From Amoeboaphelidium protococcarum (taxonomy: Eukaryota > Aphelidiomycota > Aphelidea): DNA of 64,000 nucleotides. The translations under genes were made by a program, and so were the position numbers. Positions 9,613 to 23,579 of this stretch are shown here, one piece after another. The notes below the pieces were generated by a model. That model saw only the letters and a list, made by a program, of their open reading frames with translations, ran no database searches and was not told the DNA's origin. Each line of letters opens with the position of its first letter. Within the stretch, counting starts at the first letter, position 1. The stretch is taken from positions 124,001 to 188,000 of the forward strand of contig JALECJ010000001.1 of the NCBI GenBank assembly GCA_023515745.1. Direction: 5' to 3'.

Positions 9613-12600
9613 ATGGCAGAGGAGTAAGATTTTACAAAGCTTCCTCTGGATTAGTTACTTAGTCATAAACTTTGGAAAGCTAGAGTACAGGGCTATGAGC
9701 AACTGTCTCAGGTAGTTTTGAAAGATGGTAAAATCCCGCCATTTGCATTGGATGTCATTAAGACGTGCTGTGGTGATAGTAATGTTGCTGCTCAAGAGTC
9801 TGCTCTTTAGTTACTGCTTTCCATTATTCAAGTGGATGAGGTTCATCCAATCTTGTTAAAAATGCGTGTTCATATTTCCAAACTCATTGTGGATAAATGC
9901 TTAAAAAGTCCTCGAGCCTCTTTGCGGTAAAAGTCTGCAGATTTACTACTGGCTTTAATTGATCTTGACACTCCAGATGCTATTGTGGAAGTCATCATAG
10001 AAGGTACCGGGAGCAAGTAGCCGAAAGTGGTTTGCGCGTGTCTAGCTATACTGAACGACATTGTAAAGTTTTACGGGTCGTAGACTGTGGATTGTAAACC
10101 AATATTCAAAGTCTTGCCACAGATGTTTGCTCATTCCGATGCTTTGGTCCGCAATGAGGCTTAATAGCTCGCAGTCTCGATATTTCAGTGGATTGGTCTG
10201 AAGCCATTTGAATCTGTTCTATATCCACTATTAAAGCCTGTACAAGTGTCTTAGCTCAATGAAGCATTCGATACTGTTAAAGATGTAAAGTTGGTTCAGA
10301 CTAGATTTCTCAATAAATAAAAGGATCGCTAATAGACAGTATAAAGTGGCGATGATATTTAAATTGACGTTGATTAGGAAGCTGTTGGTGGTGAGTAATA
10401 GAGCGATTAACTAGCGGAAGAATTGGATTTCACTGAGCCTGTAGACGTTCTGAGTAATGTTCCCGCTGATATTGAAGATTAATTGAGTTAGATCAAGTGG
10501 AAAGATAAGAAAGAGGCTTTGGATAATCTCTGTAAAATTCTTGATACACCAAAGTATGTTAAAGGGAATTTTCATCCACTTCTGAGCGTGTTAAGTAAGA
10601 AGGTTGGAGATATCAATATTGCAGTTGCGGTAAGTGCTATTTAATGTGTGGAAAAAATTGCCAGCGGATTAAAATAAGATTTTCCATAGTTTAAGAATGA
10701 TGTAAAATAATCTCTATTGGATCGTTTAAAGGAGAAGAAGTAGAATGTCATCTAAGCTCTGAGATTAACATTAGATGCGGTGTATCAATTTTGTAAAGAT
10801 GTAGATGTTTTTGCAGATATTATACCATATCTTGGTAATAAAGTTCCTCAAGTTCGCTCAGAAGTACTTCTTGTCTGTGTCAGGTATGTTCAGGGTCATA
10901 AACTAACAATGTAAAGAGCTGATGCAAAGCAATTTATACCGCCAGTCATTCAGTGCTTAGATGACGCGACACCGGAGGTTAGAGATGCCGCTGCTGAGGT
11001 TCTTGGCTCTTTGCAGTCTAAGCTCGCCTCCGGACTTTTATAGCCTTATTTAGATGGTTTGGAGTAGATTAAGTTGGATAAGATTAAAAGCTTTGGATCT
11101 TAAGCTTAGTAGTATTAGTAGACTGCTGCCCCTAAAAATGCTCCTTCTTCTACCTCCTCTACTTCAGGAAAGTTGTCACAAGGTAAAGAGAATTCTCTCC
11201 CTCATTCTAGTATTAATCGTGCATTAAAAAGTAAGCCTGTTAGTTCAACTGCGGCGTCTGCTGGAAAGGTTAATGTTGCGAAAGTTAAAACATCTACTGT
11301 TGTCACAAAGAAGTCAAAATCTTAGTCTTAAAATTCAACTTTTCCTCCTGCAAAGTAAAAGTCGCGATAATCTATTGGTGGAAGTTAAGCTGTGATGATG
11401 TCCTGGACAGAGGAAGATGCAAAAGAAGAAGGTCTCAAATACTTTTAATCGTTTGATGCTAATTTAGGTAGCTCTAACTGGAAAGAGAGATTAGAAGCTG
11501 TATCTCTCTTGCTTGAATTTGATCATGCTTAATCATTGAAAGATGTCAAAGCACCTGTGGAATTGCTCTTCAAGTATCTGGAGGCAAAGGCTGTTTGGAC
11601 AGATTCAAATTTTCAAGTTATGAGTAAGCTGTTTACATTGTTTAAGGAATTAGCGCAACGCGAATAGGCACCTATGGTTGACCGTGCGGCTGCTTCTCTG
11701 TGTGTACCTTTACTATATGACAAGATTGGCGATATTAAGTTGTAGAAGGTCTCTGTTGAAGCTTTGAATTCAATTATGGAGCAATGTGGTTGTGGTTTTG
11801 TTTTATCGATTCTACCTACGTCGCTGAAAAAGTAGAAATCACCAAAGTACATTGCGGAACTATTAAAGTTTGCATCAAGTGCTCTAAATGATTTTGGACT
11901 CACCACCGACTTGGATTTAGTTTCATTGGTTGCTGCAATGAAGGAATGTATTGGCAATGCTAATGCATAAGTAAGAACAGCTGCGCTTGGACTTGCAAGA
12001 ACATAGAGAATATTCGTCGGGCCTGATATTACATCTATGCTTGATGGTCTGGGTGCCTCATAAATGTCTCTTCTTTAGGCAGAATTCGATAAGGTTGTTG
12101 ACGTCGCAAAGCCAGAGCCGACTAAATTGTAGAAGTCGTCTTCTATGAATGTAGACTCTGGCTCCTCTGCTGTAGATTTGACTTAATTAGTACCTCCTAA
12201 AGATATCATGCCTCTTTTACCTGATACTGTGATATATGATCTTGCGGATAGTAACTGGAAGGTTCGAAAAGAAGCTCTTGACTCCATTCAAGACATTTTG
12301 AAGACGTGTTCAACCATAGTTCTGCCTCCTGCAGATTTTATTGAGAACGTTTTTGCACTATTGAAGGATCATAACAAAAATTTAGTGATCCAAGTGTTGG
12401 ATATCATCGGTAAATTGTCTGCAGCTGCTTCCAAGTAGATATTCAATTATGTCAAGTCTCATTTCGAGTATATTATCGCAAACTACACGGACAAGAAGTA
12501 GGCAGTTAAAGTGGCTGTATCTGAGTGTTTGGTTGCTTTGATTTCGGCTTTCAAAACTGTTCAATTTAAAGAGCTATTCCATGTTGGTTTGTAGAATAAC

Positions 12601-15120
12601 TCTGGTATCATTAAAAAGGAGATTCTGGATGTGCTTGCAGATCACAAGGAGTTGTGTACAGCTTTAGATGCCTCAACTCTAGTGTCTGCAGTTGTAAGCT
12701 GTCTTGGGGATAAGTAAGCTGATGTTCGTTAGTCGGCTTAAAAGTTTACTCAATCAGTTTTAAAGTCGATTTTTGATGGTAAAACTCTGCTCAATTTATT
12801 TACAAAGTTCAAAGCTGATAAGAATGCTCTGGCCTTGCTGGCTGGTGATTCTAAACTTGCCAAAACTGCCCCTGCTAGCCCACAGTCTGCAAGGAAGATA
12901 TCGCAGCCTGCACTAAAAGCAAAGACTTTGCAATCGTCCATTTCTACCAAGTCGTTAGCCTCTGTCAGTCGCAATATTTCAAGCACGTCTATATCCCTGA
13001 AAGCATCGTCCGTAGATCTTGCTTAGTCTAGTAGAGACGAGTATCCGTTTATTGATTTAGGTTCCGATTCCAAACAATAGAGAATGCTGTAAGAACGCAG
13101 CAATTTGTAGAGATGGTAATCTACTCAGAGTTAGGCAGAGTATATGGAATAGTTGCAATCTGCTTGCAGTCAGACATTTTCCGAGGACTTAACGAAGTTG
13201 CTATTTGATAAGGGACACTCTCAGGATAAAAGTCATATGGCTGCGGTCAACATTATAGATAAAGCGCTAAGTTTTGATACTGAATCTGCATGGAGTGCGG
13301 CATATTCCATTCAGTAGCAATAGTCATTAGCATTGAATGTGTCGGATCTCATTCTAAAGTATGTAAGCGTTAGGCTTAATGACACCAATACTGTGATGAC
13401 TATTAAATGCTTGGAGATTGTTTAAAAAATTGTAGATCTGATGGAATAAGCTGATAATTATCGCGTTACTGATTATGATATTGATTGCATCTTCCCTGCT
13501 CTGAGTTCAAAGCTTGGTGATGCTAAAGAAATTATTCGCTAATAATCGCGCACTATCGTCCGTAAGATTGGCATTCTTTATCCTGCTAGCAAGTGTATAC
13601 CTTATCTGATTCAGCCCTTAGAGTCCAAGAATGCTAGACAGCGAGCCGAGTGTTTGGAGGAGATTAGGTATTTTATTCAAAGAAATGGAGTCCAAGTTTG
13701 CAATGCATCCAAGCAGTTTCCTTTAGTTGCCGTGTTGTTGTCCGATAGAGACTCCACTGTCCGTAGTGGGGCCATTAACTTTTTTGTCGATATGTATGAG
13801 CATTATGCAGATGAAATATTCAAGTACATGGGTGAAATATCTGCTCGAGAGAAATCCTTCATCATGGATCGATTGAAAAGAAAAGATGGCAGTAAGTCAT
13901 CTTTGCCTGTGCATTAGTCGCCAGCACCTAAATCCCCATCTCAGAGGTTGAAACTTTAGAAGGAGCAGCCATAGCAGAAGTCCACGTTATAGTAGAAAGT
14001 TTAATAGCAAGATTAGTCATAGTTACCAATGCCAGCTTCAATTCTTAGGAAGCCATCAGTGTCGTAATATGTCAGTTCTATGGAAGAGAGTGCTCCTACA
14101 GAGATTGTGTAATAGGTTAAGCAAGAAGTGCAGGTGCGCACTCCTGTTAAGCGATTCAGTCTAGAATTCTCCAAATTGAATCTCAACTCGCCATCATAGG
14201 CTGCAATCAATTTTAAACAGGCAGATACTCTACAACAAGCTACTTAACAAGATGATGGTAAGCTGGGCTACATGATGGATTTTATGCTGGTATAAATTAC
14301 AAGCGGTGATGTATTGCAAGCCATTAGCGCCTTAAAGTAGTTGGAGCAGTACATTCATGAATCTCCGCGTACTATCGAATCTTACATGGATCGTCTGACT
14401 ATAGCTCTAACTCTTCAAGTTCGTCTCGCGTTCACCTCCCCGATGTGGTAGACTAACTAGGATCATGTTAATCTAATTCGACTGTGTAAGCATCTCATCA
14501 ACTCTCTCGTTTAGCTATTCTCTAATCCTTAACTGGCCAAGTCGACCACGCGTGAGTCTTTGCAGCCGTTGATATAAGAGTTGCTTTTACATCTGACAGA
14601 TCCCCTGCATGGTGTCGGCCAAGATGTTGAGGAGGCTAGTAGTTAGTTGACGCGAGCACTAAATGTTCTCATGCTGCGTATTTTGGATAATTGTGATAAG
14701 AATGACGTGTTCAAGATACTGTTCAATCTTTTGGAGAATAGTGTGGATGCGATTGATAGTGGCCGATAGACGGGTAGTGCCAAATTTGGAGAATTGGTCA
14801 TGAAATGTATCTGGAAGTTGACTAAAGTACTGAAGGATGTCATTATAAGTGGCGGTATTGATGTTTAAGTACTACTGCTCAACTTGCACAATTTCTTTAC
14901 CAAAACACCGCCTAATGAGTGGAAGAAGCGTGCGATAGATTAGAAGTTGCTTGGTGATATGCCTTACAGAACTATCAAGACTATTATTCATGAGATTGTG
15001 ATCGCTCTCGGTGATTAAGCATTAGCGATGATGCGTGGGATGGTGGAAATTAATAATGTTGAAAGAAGCGTAGTTTATGGATACTTGGTTCAAATGAATC
15101 AATATCGCAGCAAAGAATGA
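9613..15120 (+). CDS. XMAP215/Dis1-family TOG-domain microtubule polymerase
   Basis: A single 1,835-residue frame with no TGA until 15118-15120 and dozens of in-frame TAA/TAG read as Gln. Successive HEAT-type TOG arrays are visible around residues 1-230 (LSHKLWKARVQGYEQLSQ), 290-500 (IKWKDKKEALDNLC), 600-790 (NWKERLEAVSLLLEF), 865-1090 (SNWKVRKEALDSIQDIL) and roughly 1190-1430. A Ser/Lys-rich linker lies after the second array and a Gln-rich linker near 1440-1530; a helical C-terminal domain follows. The family (XMAP215, MOR1, Stu2) binds tubulin through TOG domains and speeds microtubule plus-end growth and spindle assembly. Five TOG domains and this length are typical of animal and plant members rather than yeast Stu2. 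It converges on LIS1 with 57 bp between the stops. Confidence 0.93.
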
Positions 15121-15177
15121 TCGATTTAAAAGTGTATGTATAAGGAAAATACTATATTACTTTAATCATGATCAAGT

Positions 15178-16728
15178 TCATTTCCATACTTTTAGCGTCT
15201 AGTCAGCACTACCAGAGACTAAATAATTACTGATCAAGTCCATAGATGTGCCATTAGAAGAACTCTACCGCCTCCTATCCGTCTAGTTGAACATCAATTA
15301 TCTATTAACCGGATAGAAAGGACACTGTGCCAGACAAGTAACAAACTATGGGTGCTCATCAATTACTCGTACACAACGACCATTTTTGAGATCCCAGAAG
15401 CGCACAGTCTTATCATCGGATGCAGATACCAAATACGGAATTAATACTTACTTGCTACCAACACTGGACTCCTTGACAGAGACGGTATAGAAATCCAGTG
15501 CTCGCACCCAATTCTCGTGCCCCTCAATAGTATACACACATTCCCCACCAGATTAGTAGATGCTCCAAATCTTGATCAACTTGTCCCTGGATGCAGATAC
15601 TATAAACTATTACTTATCAGCTGAATCTTCATTATCTTTATCATTGGATCTAAACTATTAACCACCACTTGCAATCAGTTCATGGATCAAGCTGTTAGCT
15701 GTGTGAGGTATAAATTTGACATCCTCAACCACGTTAGAGTGACCATACATTTCATCAAACTTCACCTGACCATCCGTGGTGTCTATTAAAGTCAGAGTTT
15801 AATCATTTCCACTGCAAACTAATAATTTACCATCTGCAGACACGTCCATACACCGGATCCACTAATCAGATTACTTTTATGGTAATCGGAATACATTCAA
15901 GCAGAACCCGGTAGAGATATTCCACTTGCGGATAGTTTTATCACGAGAACATGAATACAAAAGTTGACCATTTAACTACTATTACTATTGAGGACACATT
16001 AAAACTCTAGATACACTATGATCATGTCCATATAAAGTCCTCACGCAACTCCAAGGGTTATTGTTGTTGTTGGTCTAATCCCATATCTTGATTGTAGTAT
16101 CTGCAGATCCGCTTATAAGAAATCTAGACTTCTACTACCGGGACTATGTATTATCATCAGATACTATCGAAAAAGTCTAATTCAATACAGGATAATCTTG
16201 ATTGAATGTTAGAGAAGTGACGCCTTTAGTGTGACCTTTAAGAGTCTGAATGAGTTCACCATCATTGTCCAAATCGAAAAGTCGTATCATGCAATCTTCA
16301 TTACCACACGCAATGATCGAGTGCTAATAATCTACAGCGACACAATTAACACTAGACTTGGTATTGAGTGTTAGTTGGCTCTATGCTTTAGGAAGTTTTT
16401 ATAATGGATTAGTGGTATTCTTCGAGGGAGTTAATGATAATAATGAACCATTATTATTACTATTCTGCATTTCAATCTACTACTGCATTGATGGTGGAAG
16501 TGAACGCAGTACTTCCTCCAGTTCCAACACCTTCCTTTACAATCTCAGAGTTGATGTCCATTTCCTTTCCAATAATTATCTGTACTATGGCTATATATCT
16601 TCATCTAATCCAATTCCAGTTGCCTCTCTAAACTATTTACCAACCTGAGGGAGACTGAGTTGGTTCTCTAAATACTCACATATAGCCAGATTTAACTCTT
16701 TCTACTAAGTCTGCGTTAACAAAGACAT
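15178..16728 (-). CDS. LIS1: LIS1/PAFAH1B1 dynein regulator
   Basis: A 516-residue minus-strand protein (ATG 16728-16726, TGA 15180-15178). The N-terminus has a LisH dimerisation motif ([20 protein letters not shown]) and a predicted coiled coil ([20 protein letters not shown]). Seven WD40 blades follow from about residue 110, with repeated [33 protein letters not shown] and [12 protein letters not shown] signatures, ending LKVWK. LIS1 binds dynein motor rings and controls dynein load and nuclear or spindle positioning. Length exceeds the usual 410 because of Asn/Gln-rich loops, many encoded by TAA/TAG. Its neighbour is another microtubule regulator; this may be coincidence. Confidence 0.93.
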
Positions 16729-16952
16729 AATCTCCTTTAATCTTTCCAGTATTAGAATTGCGAAATGTGGATATAAAGAGTAATGATAGATGGTATTAAA
16801 AGCAGTGATATTAGATTAAAATACGCGTAATTATTTTCAACGTCGCTTGTTTAATTGAAATGAAGAAGAGAAAGGCAACTGAAGAACTTCAGAAATGATG
16901 TACTGTAAATAGCCTTGACCAAGAGAATTTAACTACAATAATTGTTTGTAAT

Positions 16953-18788
<1,836 letters not shown>

Positions 18789-19187
18789 TTCTCATAAACT
18801 GTTATAAGGTAGAAACTGGATAAGATAATAATATACAGCAAGTGAATAAGTAAAAGACTAGCTTAGAGAATACCAACAGACAGTAATAGTAAAAGCAAAT
18901 TAACAAGGTGACTAAAATAGCCAATGAGATGCAGAAGAGTAGAGATGGATAGACTCTGACAAAGCAATCGTTCGTCCTTTTCTTGTGGTAAGGAGATCTC
19001 TTTCCTTCTTTGGTGAAGTCGCGCGTTGGTAACAAAAGTCGAAGAGGACTTTCTCAAGAAGGCCGCGTTTCCTCCAATCATTCTCTCACTCGTTGACTCT
19101 GATTCTCGTCAATTAAAGTCAGCTGAACTTTTGCATATCGCCTCTCTTTTATACCTAGATTCACAACTCATTAATTATTAATAAAGC
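18789..19187. promoter_or_regulatory. Shared divergent promoter region of AGC kinase and RAD6
   Basis: This 399 bp spacer lies between two start codons and must hold both promoters. It is AT-rich with a CGCGCGTTGGT word at about 19021-19031, about 160 bp before the RAD6 ATG. No coding region or RNA gene is supported. Specific factor sites beyond the CGCG word cannot be named. Confidence 0.4.
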
Positions 19188-19640
19188 ATGACTACTCCTG
19201 CGAGAAGAAGACTTATCAGGGACTTGAAAAGAATGCAGAATGACTGTCCCGGTGGAATAAGTGCCTCCCCACCAGAGGACAATATCATGCTGTGGAATGC
19301 CGTGATCATCGGCCCGGAGGAAACAGCGTATGAAGATGGAATATTCAGGTTGCAGATGGAGTTCAATGAAGAGTATCCAAATAAGCCGCCTGCTGTCAGA
19401 TTTATATCAAAAATGTTTCATCCCAATGTGTATCAAGACGGCAAGCTGTGCCTGGATATTCTGCAGAATCGATGGTCGCCGACATATGACGTGGCCGCCG
19501 TGCTCACATCGATTCAATCTCTGCTTAATGATCCCAACACGAGCTCGCCCGCCAATGCCGAAGCTGCCCAAATGTACAATGAGAACAGGAAAGAGTACAA
19601 TAAACGCGTGCGATAAATTGTTCAAGAGTCATGGAAGTGA
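19188..19640 (+). CDS. RAD6: RAD6/UBE2A-type ubiquitin-conjugating enzyme
   Basis: A 150-residue E2 almost collinear with UBE2A/Rad6. It begins [19 protein letters not shown], has the HPN motif ([10 protein letters not shown]) and the catalytic cysteine in [18 protein letters not shown]. In-frame TAA near the end (KRVRQIVQESW) is Gln; under the standard code the protein would stop eight residues short of the family's conserved last helix. There is no acidic tail like that of budding yeast Rad6. The enzyme monoubiquitinates histone H2B with a Bre1-type E3 and PCNA with Rad18. No intron is present. Confidence 0.95.
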
Positions 19641-19758
19641 AATATGTTTACAGGTAATCGCGCGCGCTCTCTATCCATCTCTTTTGCTGTATATGAATGT
19701 TGCCATCATAATAATAAATCTATTACTTTGCAATAGTCGAGTCTATTTTTATTAGTAA

Positions 19759-20028
19759 TCATTACATTTAGCCGTTCATAATCTTTTGATTTTCATCCTG
19801 AAATCTTATATTCATACGCATAGAGTATTTGAAAAACTTCTCTGCACATTTCTAGATGCATGAATCCTCTTTTGAAGTCAGTGCAGTCGATGTAAAGTCA
19901 TTAATACAATCACGGAAGCACATGTCAACCAGAGATCCTACCATTTTCATAGAGTCTTTCACCTGCTTCTACTCAATGTATCCCAGCATCTTCATTCTCT
20001 CACCCTCAGATAAACCAGACAAATCCAT
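19759..20028 (-). CDS. TIM9: Tim9-type small mitochondrial import chaperone
   Basis: An 89-residue minus-strand protein (ATG 20028, TGA 19761-19759). It has the twin CX3C motif of small Tim proteins: CFRDC, then 14 residues ([14 protein letters not shown]) to a second [16 protein letters not shown] before and [14 protein letters not shown] after match Tim9 better than Tim10. In the family, Tim9 and Tim10 form a hexameric chaperone in the intermembrane space that escorts carrier proteins to the TIM22 complex. This shows that the organism retains an importing mitochondrion or related organelle. A TGACGCGTTA word lies just upstream of the start (20031-20040). Confidence 0.9.
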
Positions 20029-20127
20029 ATTGACGCGTTATTTTATGTTTTTGTGTTATGTTATTCGCTTTAAGCGTTCCTTTGATTAATTGAAAAATGA
20101 GAAAGGATTAAACTACAGTGGTTTATA

Positions 20128-20959
20128 TCACATTTCCGTCAATAAGGTTTTACTGAGTATAAAATAATCCTGAGGTGATCCGCCATCAGACTCATAATTA
20201 GATGGACATATGCCATCAATTTCATATCCGAGTTTTCGATATAATCGCAGCGCTTATTCGTTTACTACACAACGCGCGTATGTAGATAAAGAACTCTCTA
20301 AGAACTTGATCAATACAAACTTACTCTTGAATACGGTTAGCATAGATTTACAGACTTGATACTTTGACCCAATATGGTGCAAGATGTCCATCAGAAAAGA
20401 CCCAAGTCCTTGATGAGCACAACACGCCTCCACTTGCAATTCATAACAATAAATTAAGAGCTGTTTCACAATGTCGTTGTCAGTCGCGGCCGTATCTTCC
20501 AGCACAAAACGGTAATGCAAGAATGCCACTAATTCCTCTTCGTCTTATCTGTCATTCTATTTACGACTAAGGATCAAGTATCGACTGTTTTTATCCAGAG
20601 CCTCCGCCATTTTATCTTCGAGATTCCATCCATCCTTAGTTTTCTCATATCTACACATTGTAATCTAGTTGGTGGAGACCGTCAATGTTCGCGTACACTA
20701 CAGCCAGTTCTATAGAAGCTTACATGGGCTTCATGTTTCGCGTCAAGAGACTTTAAATCCATTGAATGTGGCGCCGTTGTAATTTCTTAGAGGGAAGCAC
20801 TGATAGCGTATATCCATCCATACCACTAAATTCATCGGCATTCAGTTTCAAAGAATCCTACGCCAAGTAATAGGAGATGCCAGTTCAAATGTGAGATAAC
20901 ACCACATAAAATACCTTTTCGAGTTATTTCAATTACTATTTTAGAAAAGACTTTGTCAT
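20128..20959 (-). CDS. NAA40: NatD N-alpha-acetyltransferase (histone H4/H2A N-terminus)
   Basis: A three-exon minus-strand gene: exon 1 20959-20915, intron 20914-20858 (57 nt), exon 2 20857-20724, intron 20723-20651 (73 nt), exon 3 20650-20128. The exons sum to 702 nt, 233 residues. Splicing restores a continuous NAA40-like protein: IQWIQSLLTRNMKPIYE then KDGWNLEDK, CYELQVEACCAHQGLGSFLM (the acetyl-CoA loop region, with GLG), LTVFKSK, YRKLGYEIDG and YFILSKT. NAA40/NatD acetylates the alpha-amino group of histones H4 and H2A. Introns are GTATTT...GCGTAG and GTAAGC...TGTAG. Without splicing, each segment is interrupted or starts without Met, which supports the model. Confidence 0.85.
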
Positions 20960-21150
20960 ACTACATAAGAAAATCCTATAGTTTCAAAGGTTGCGATTAT
21001 TCAAATTTTCGCAACTCAAGTCAAGTTTATAAAGTGAGATGCAATAAAAGGAGCGCTTCATCAATTTTTCGTTCCCGCTTTCTTTCCTAAGTGCAATAGA
21101 GACTTAAATTACTCATTATAATACCTTTGAAATTATCATAGTCACAAAAC

Positions 21151-21479
21151 ATGGGAATCATTTATACTTTGAGTATGTGGGCTTCTGCTGGAGTTGCTAG
21201 TAGAGTTCTTGCGCTGGGCTTGTAGAAGAAACCGCTAAGTCACGGTAAGTCTGTTGATTTGAAATGTGAATAGATGATCATGAATTATATTTTGTAGACT
21301 TGCATAAGAGTGCATTATGGATCGGTACATGGACTGCCATTGGATGGTCCTTTTATTCATACAAGACCCGTAAAGAACTTGCATATGTGGAGAGATTGTA
21401 ATATTTGGTGGACAGGAAAGGCAGGAGAGATGAGTGGGATAGATTGTACTTTAACCTTGAGTCTCCTCAGGACTAATGA
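21151..21479 (+). CDS. Small membrane protein, possibly mitochondrial
   Basis: Two exons (21151-21244 and 21298-21479) separated by a 53-nt GTAAGT...TTGTAG intron give a 91-residue protein ending at TGA 21477-21479. Two hydrophobic stretches (IIYTLSMWASAGVASRVLAL and SALWIGTWTAIGWSFYSY) are followed by a charged tail (KTRKELAYVERLQYL then DRLYFNLES). Size and hairpin topology resemble small accessory subunits of inner-mitochondrial-membrane complexes, for example NUXM-like complex I subunits, but I cannot assign it with confidence. The gene model is well supported by the intron; the function is not. Confidence 0.65.
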
Positions 21480-21822
21480 AATTTTAATACTTATTTGATT
21501 GTCTTTAGTATTTACTTGTAGCATAATTTTTATCACTTTAATCAGCAATGTGTGTTACCTACCTGTTATTCGCGTAAATATTGTTAATTGAGATACAAAA
21601 GAGACGATCTTCCACTGATATACATTAAATATCATGGTCGTAATCTCTCGTGTGTGATCGTTCTCTCGCCGCTGTCGCTTTGCTCTACTCTGACTTATTT
21701 CTTCGTTGATCACAGCCGTCTTTTCTCATTCACGTTTGTCTTTTCAAAATTACTTTTTCTATTTCACGAGTAAAATTTCCATAGTCCCCGCCATTATTAT
21801 TATTGTGTGATCAAATTAAATT

Positions 21823-23508
21823 ATGAGTGATTAGGAAGATGAATTTGAGTGTCCTCTGTGTATGGAAGAGATTGATTTTACAGACAGAAACTTTAAGCCT
21901 TGTCCGTGTGGGTATAGAGTTTGTCGCTTCTGTTGGAATCATATAAAGGAGAATTTGAATAAGCTGTGTCCCGCCTGTAGACGAGAGTATAGAGATGAAG
22001 ATGTCGAGTATCGCCCACCGTCGCTGAATGAGATTCAGGCTTATAAGGTGGAGAAGAAGAAGAAGGAGAAAGAGAAGAAGGAGATGGAGGGAATGAGTCG
22101 TAGACACTTGGCTAATTTGCGGGTGGTGCGCAGGAATTTGGTGTATGTGGTTGGACTGTCTCCGCAGATTTGTACTGAGGATATTCTGCGCTCGTATGAG
22201 TACTTTGGCTAGTATGGAAGAATATTGAAGATTGTGGTGAATAAAAAGTCTTACGGTGCCAACCAGTCTGATCGCAAGGAGTAGCACTCGTACGGTGTCT
22301 ACATTACTTACGCTCGCAAGGAAGATGCTGCCAGATGTATCTAGACGGTGGATGGTACAGTGTTTGAGGGTAAGGTTCTGCGTGCGTCTTATGGAACTAC
22401 AAAGTATTGCACCTACTATCTGCGTGGTCTGACCTGCTAGAATAGTGGATGTTTCTACTTGCACGAACCTGGAGATTCGGCGGATTCATTCACTAAGGAG
22501 GAGATGGCCAGTGGGAAGCATCATGTAAAGTAGAATAATTAGGGACCTAATGCTGTTGGAGGATCTGGTTCTCCTACGTCTGGCATTTATCAAAACACCA
22601 ATTATGCTATTGCCGGTAGTTAGCAGTTGCAATAGGCATCATCGAATCAGTAGTAAAGTGTCCTTTTGAATGCTGACGGTTAGATCGTTAATGGACAGCC
22701 TGCTCCTTTTGGTATCAATGCGCCTGATAAGTCTTATGATATCTCAGCTGCAATTGGCAATGCTTCAGATTCTCCTTAAATCGGTAATAATAATAGTCGC
22801 TTGTCCAATCCACGGTCAGCTGGTGTTGATCCTCAAGAGGAATGGCCTGCAGTTACCGCTGCTGCCGCTTCTTCTTCTACCACCTCTTTGAATAGACCTT
22901 CTTAGTCCTCAGCCTCATAGACGAAGAATTTGGCTTGGGGGCAGAATGTGAAGAGTACATTACTCGCATAATCTAATGGTATGAATTAGAGCAGTGGTAT
23001 TTAAGATTAGACTTTGTATTAGAAGTAGGGTGATTAACAGTAGCAAGGTCTAGTTGAAGTAACTGATGGCGATGGCGTGTCTTGCTCTACATTGTTGGAA
23101 ATGATAATGACTGGTAGAAGCAGGAATCCTGTGGAGCCGGTGATAAATACTAGTTCATTGCATAGGTATCTATTTCTGGCGCAATAGGCAAAAGAGTATT
23201 ATACTGTTCTACTAGCCTAGGCCTAAAATAGCGGTGATAGTAGTGGACAGGTGAAGTTTGCATTTGATCCATTTAAGAATGATAGTTCCAATCAGTCGGA
23301 TCAGTAATAATAATTAAAGAATCAGAAGGATCGAGTGCAGACACCTGATAAAAATGGTGGTAGTAAGAGTAGATTTGACTTTGTGGCACAGAGTTAGTCC
23401 TCATCTCCTATTACCGCTAATAATTTGGGTGGAAGCGAGTATTTCGATGCATCGTCCACCTAGTAATCGTAGCCATTGTCTTTCTAGAGCTGGAGTGGTG
23501 CCATTTGA
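21823..23508 (+). CDS. CNOT4: CNOT4/NOT4 E3 ubiquitin ligase of the CCR4-NOT complex
   Basis: A 561-residue protein. Residues 10-57 form the C4C4 RING (ECPLCMEEIDFTDRNFKPC then CGYRVCRFCW and LCPACRREY). A Lys/Glu coiled coil comes next, then an RRM (about 108-190, NLVYVVGLSPQI). A CCCH finger follows (KYCTYYLRGLTCQNSGCFYLH), and then a long Gln/Ser/Asn-rich disordered tail. This RING-RRM-CCCH order is diagnostic for NOT4, an E3 linked to translational quality control and mRNA decay. Many tail Gln codons are TAG/TAA. CAF1 at 42826 is a second CCR4-NOT subunit in the window. Confidence 0.95.
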
Positions 23509-23579
23509 ATAGATAAACTCATTTATTAATATACATTTTTTATTTACACTATATCTTTCTTATTCATTGATAATCTAAG

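Noticed and set aside
12750-12986. Minus-strand ORF inside the TOG protein gene
   Set aside because: Antisense shadow in a low-complexity Ser/Ala/Lys linker of the XMAP215 protein.
16358-16648. Two overlapping plus-strand ORFs near the LIS1 start
   Set aside because: They lie antisense to the LisH and linker region of LIS1 and are rich in Asn/Tyr from reversed codons.
21811-22464. Long minus-strand ORF (217 codons) opposite CNOT4
   Set aside because: It is the antisense shadow of the CNOT4 RING/RRM region; the translation is hydrophobic low-complexity with no domain, while the plus strand has a complete RING-RRM-CCCH protein.
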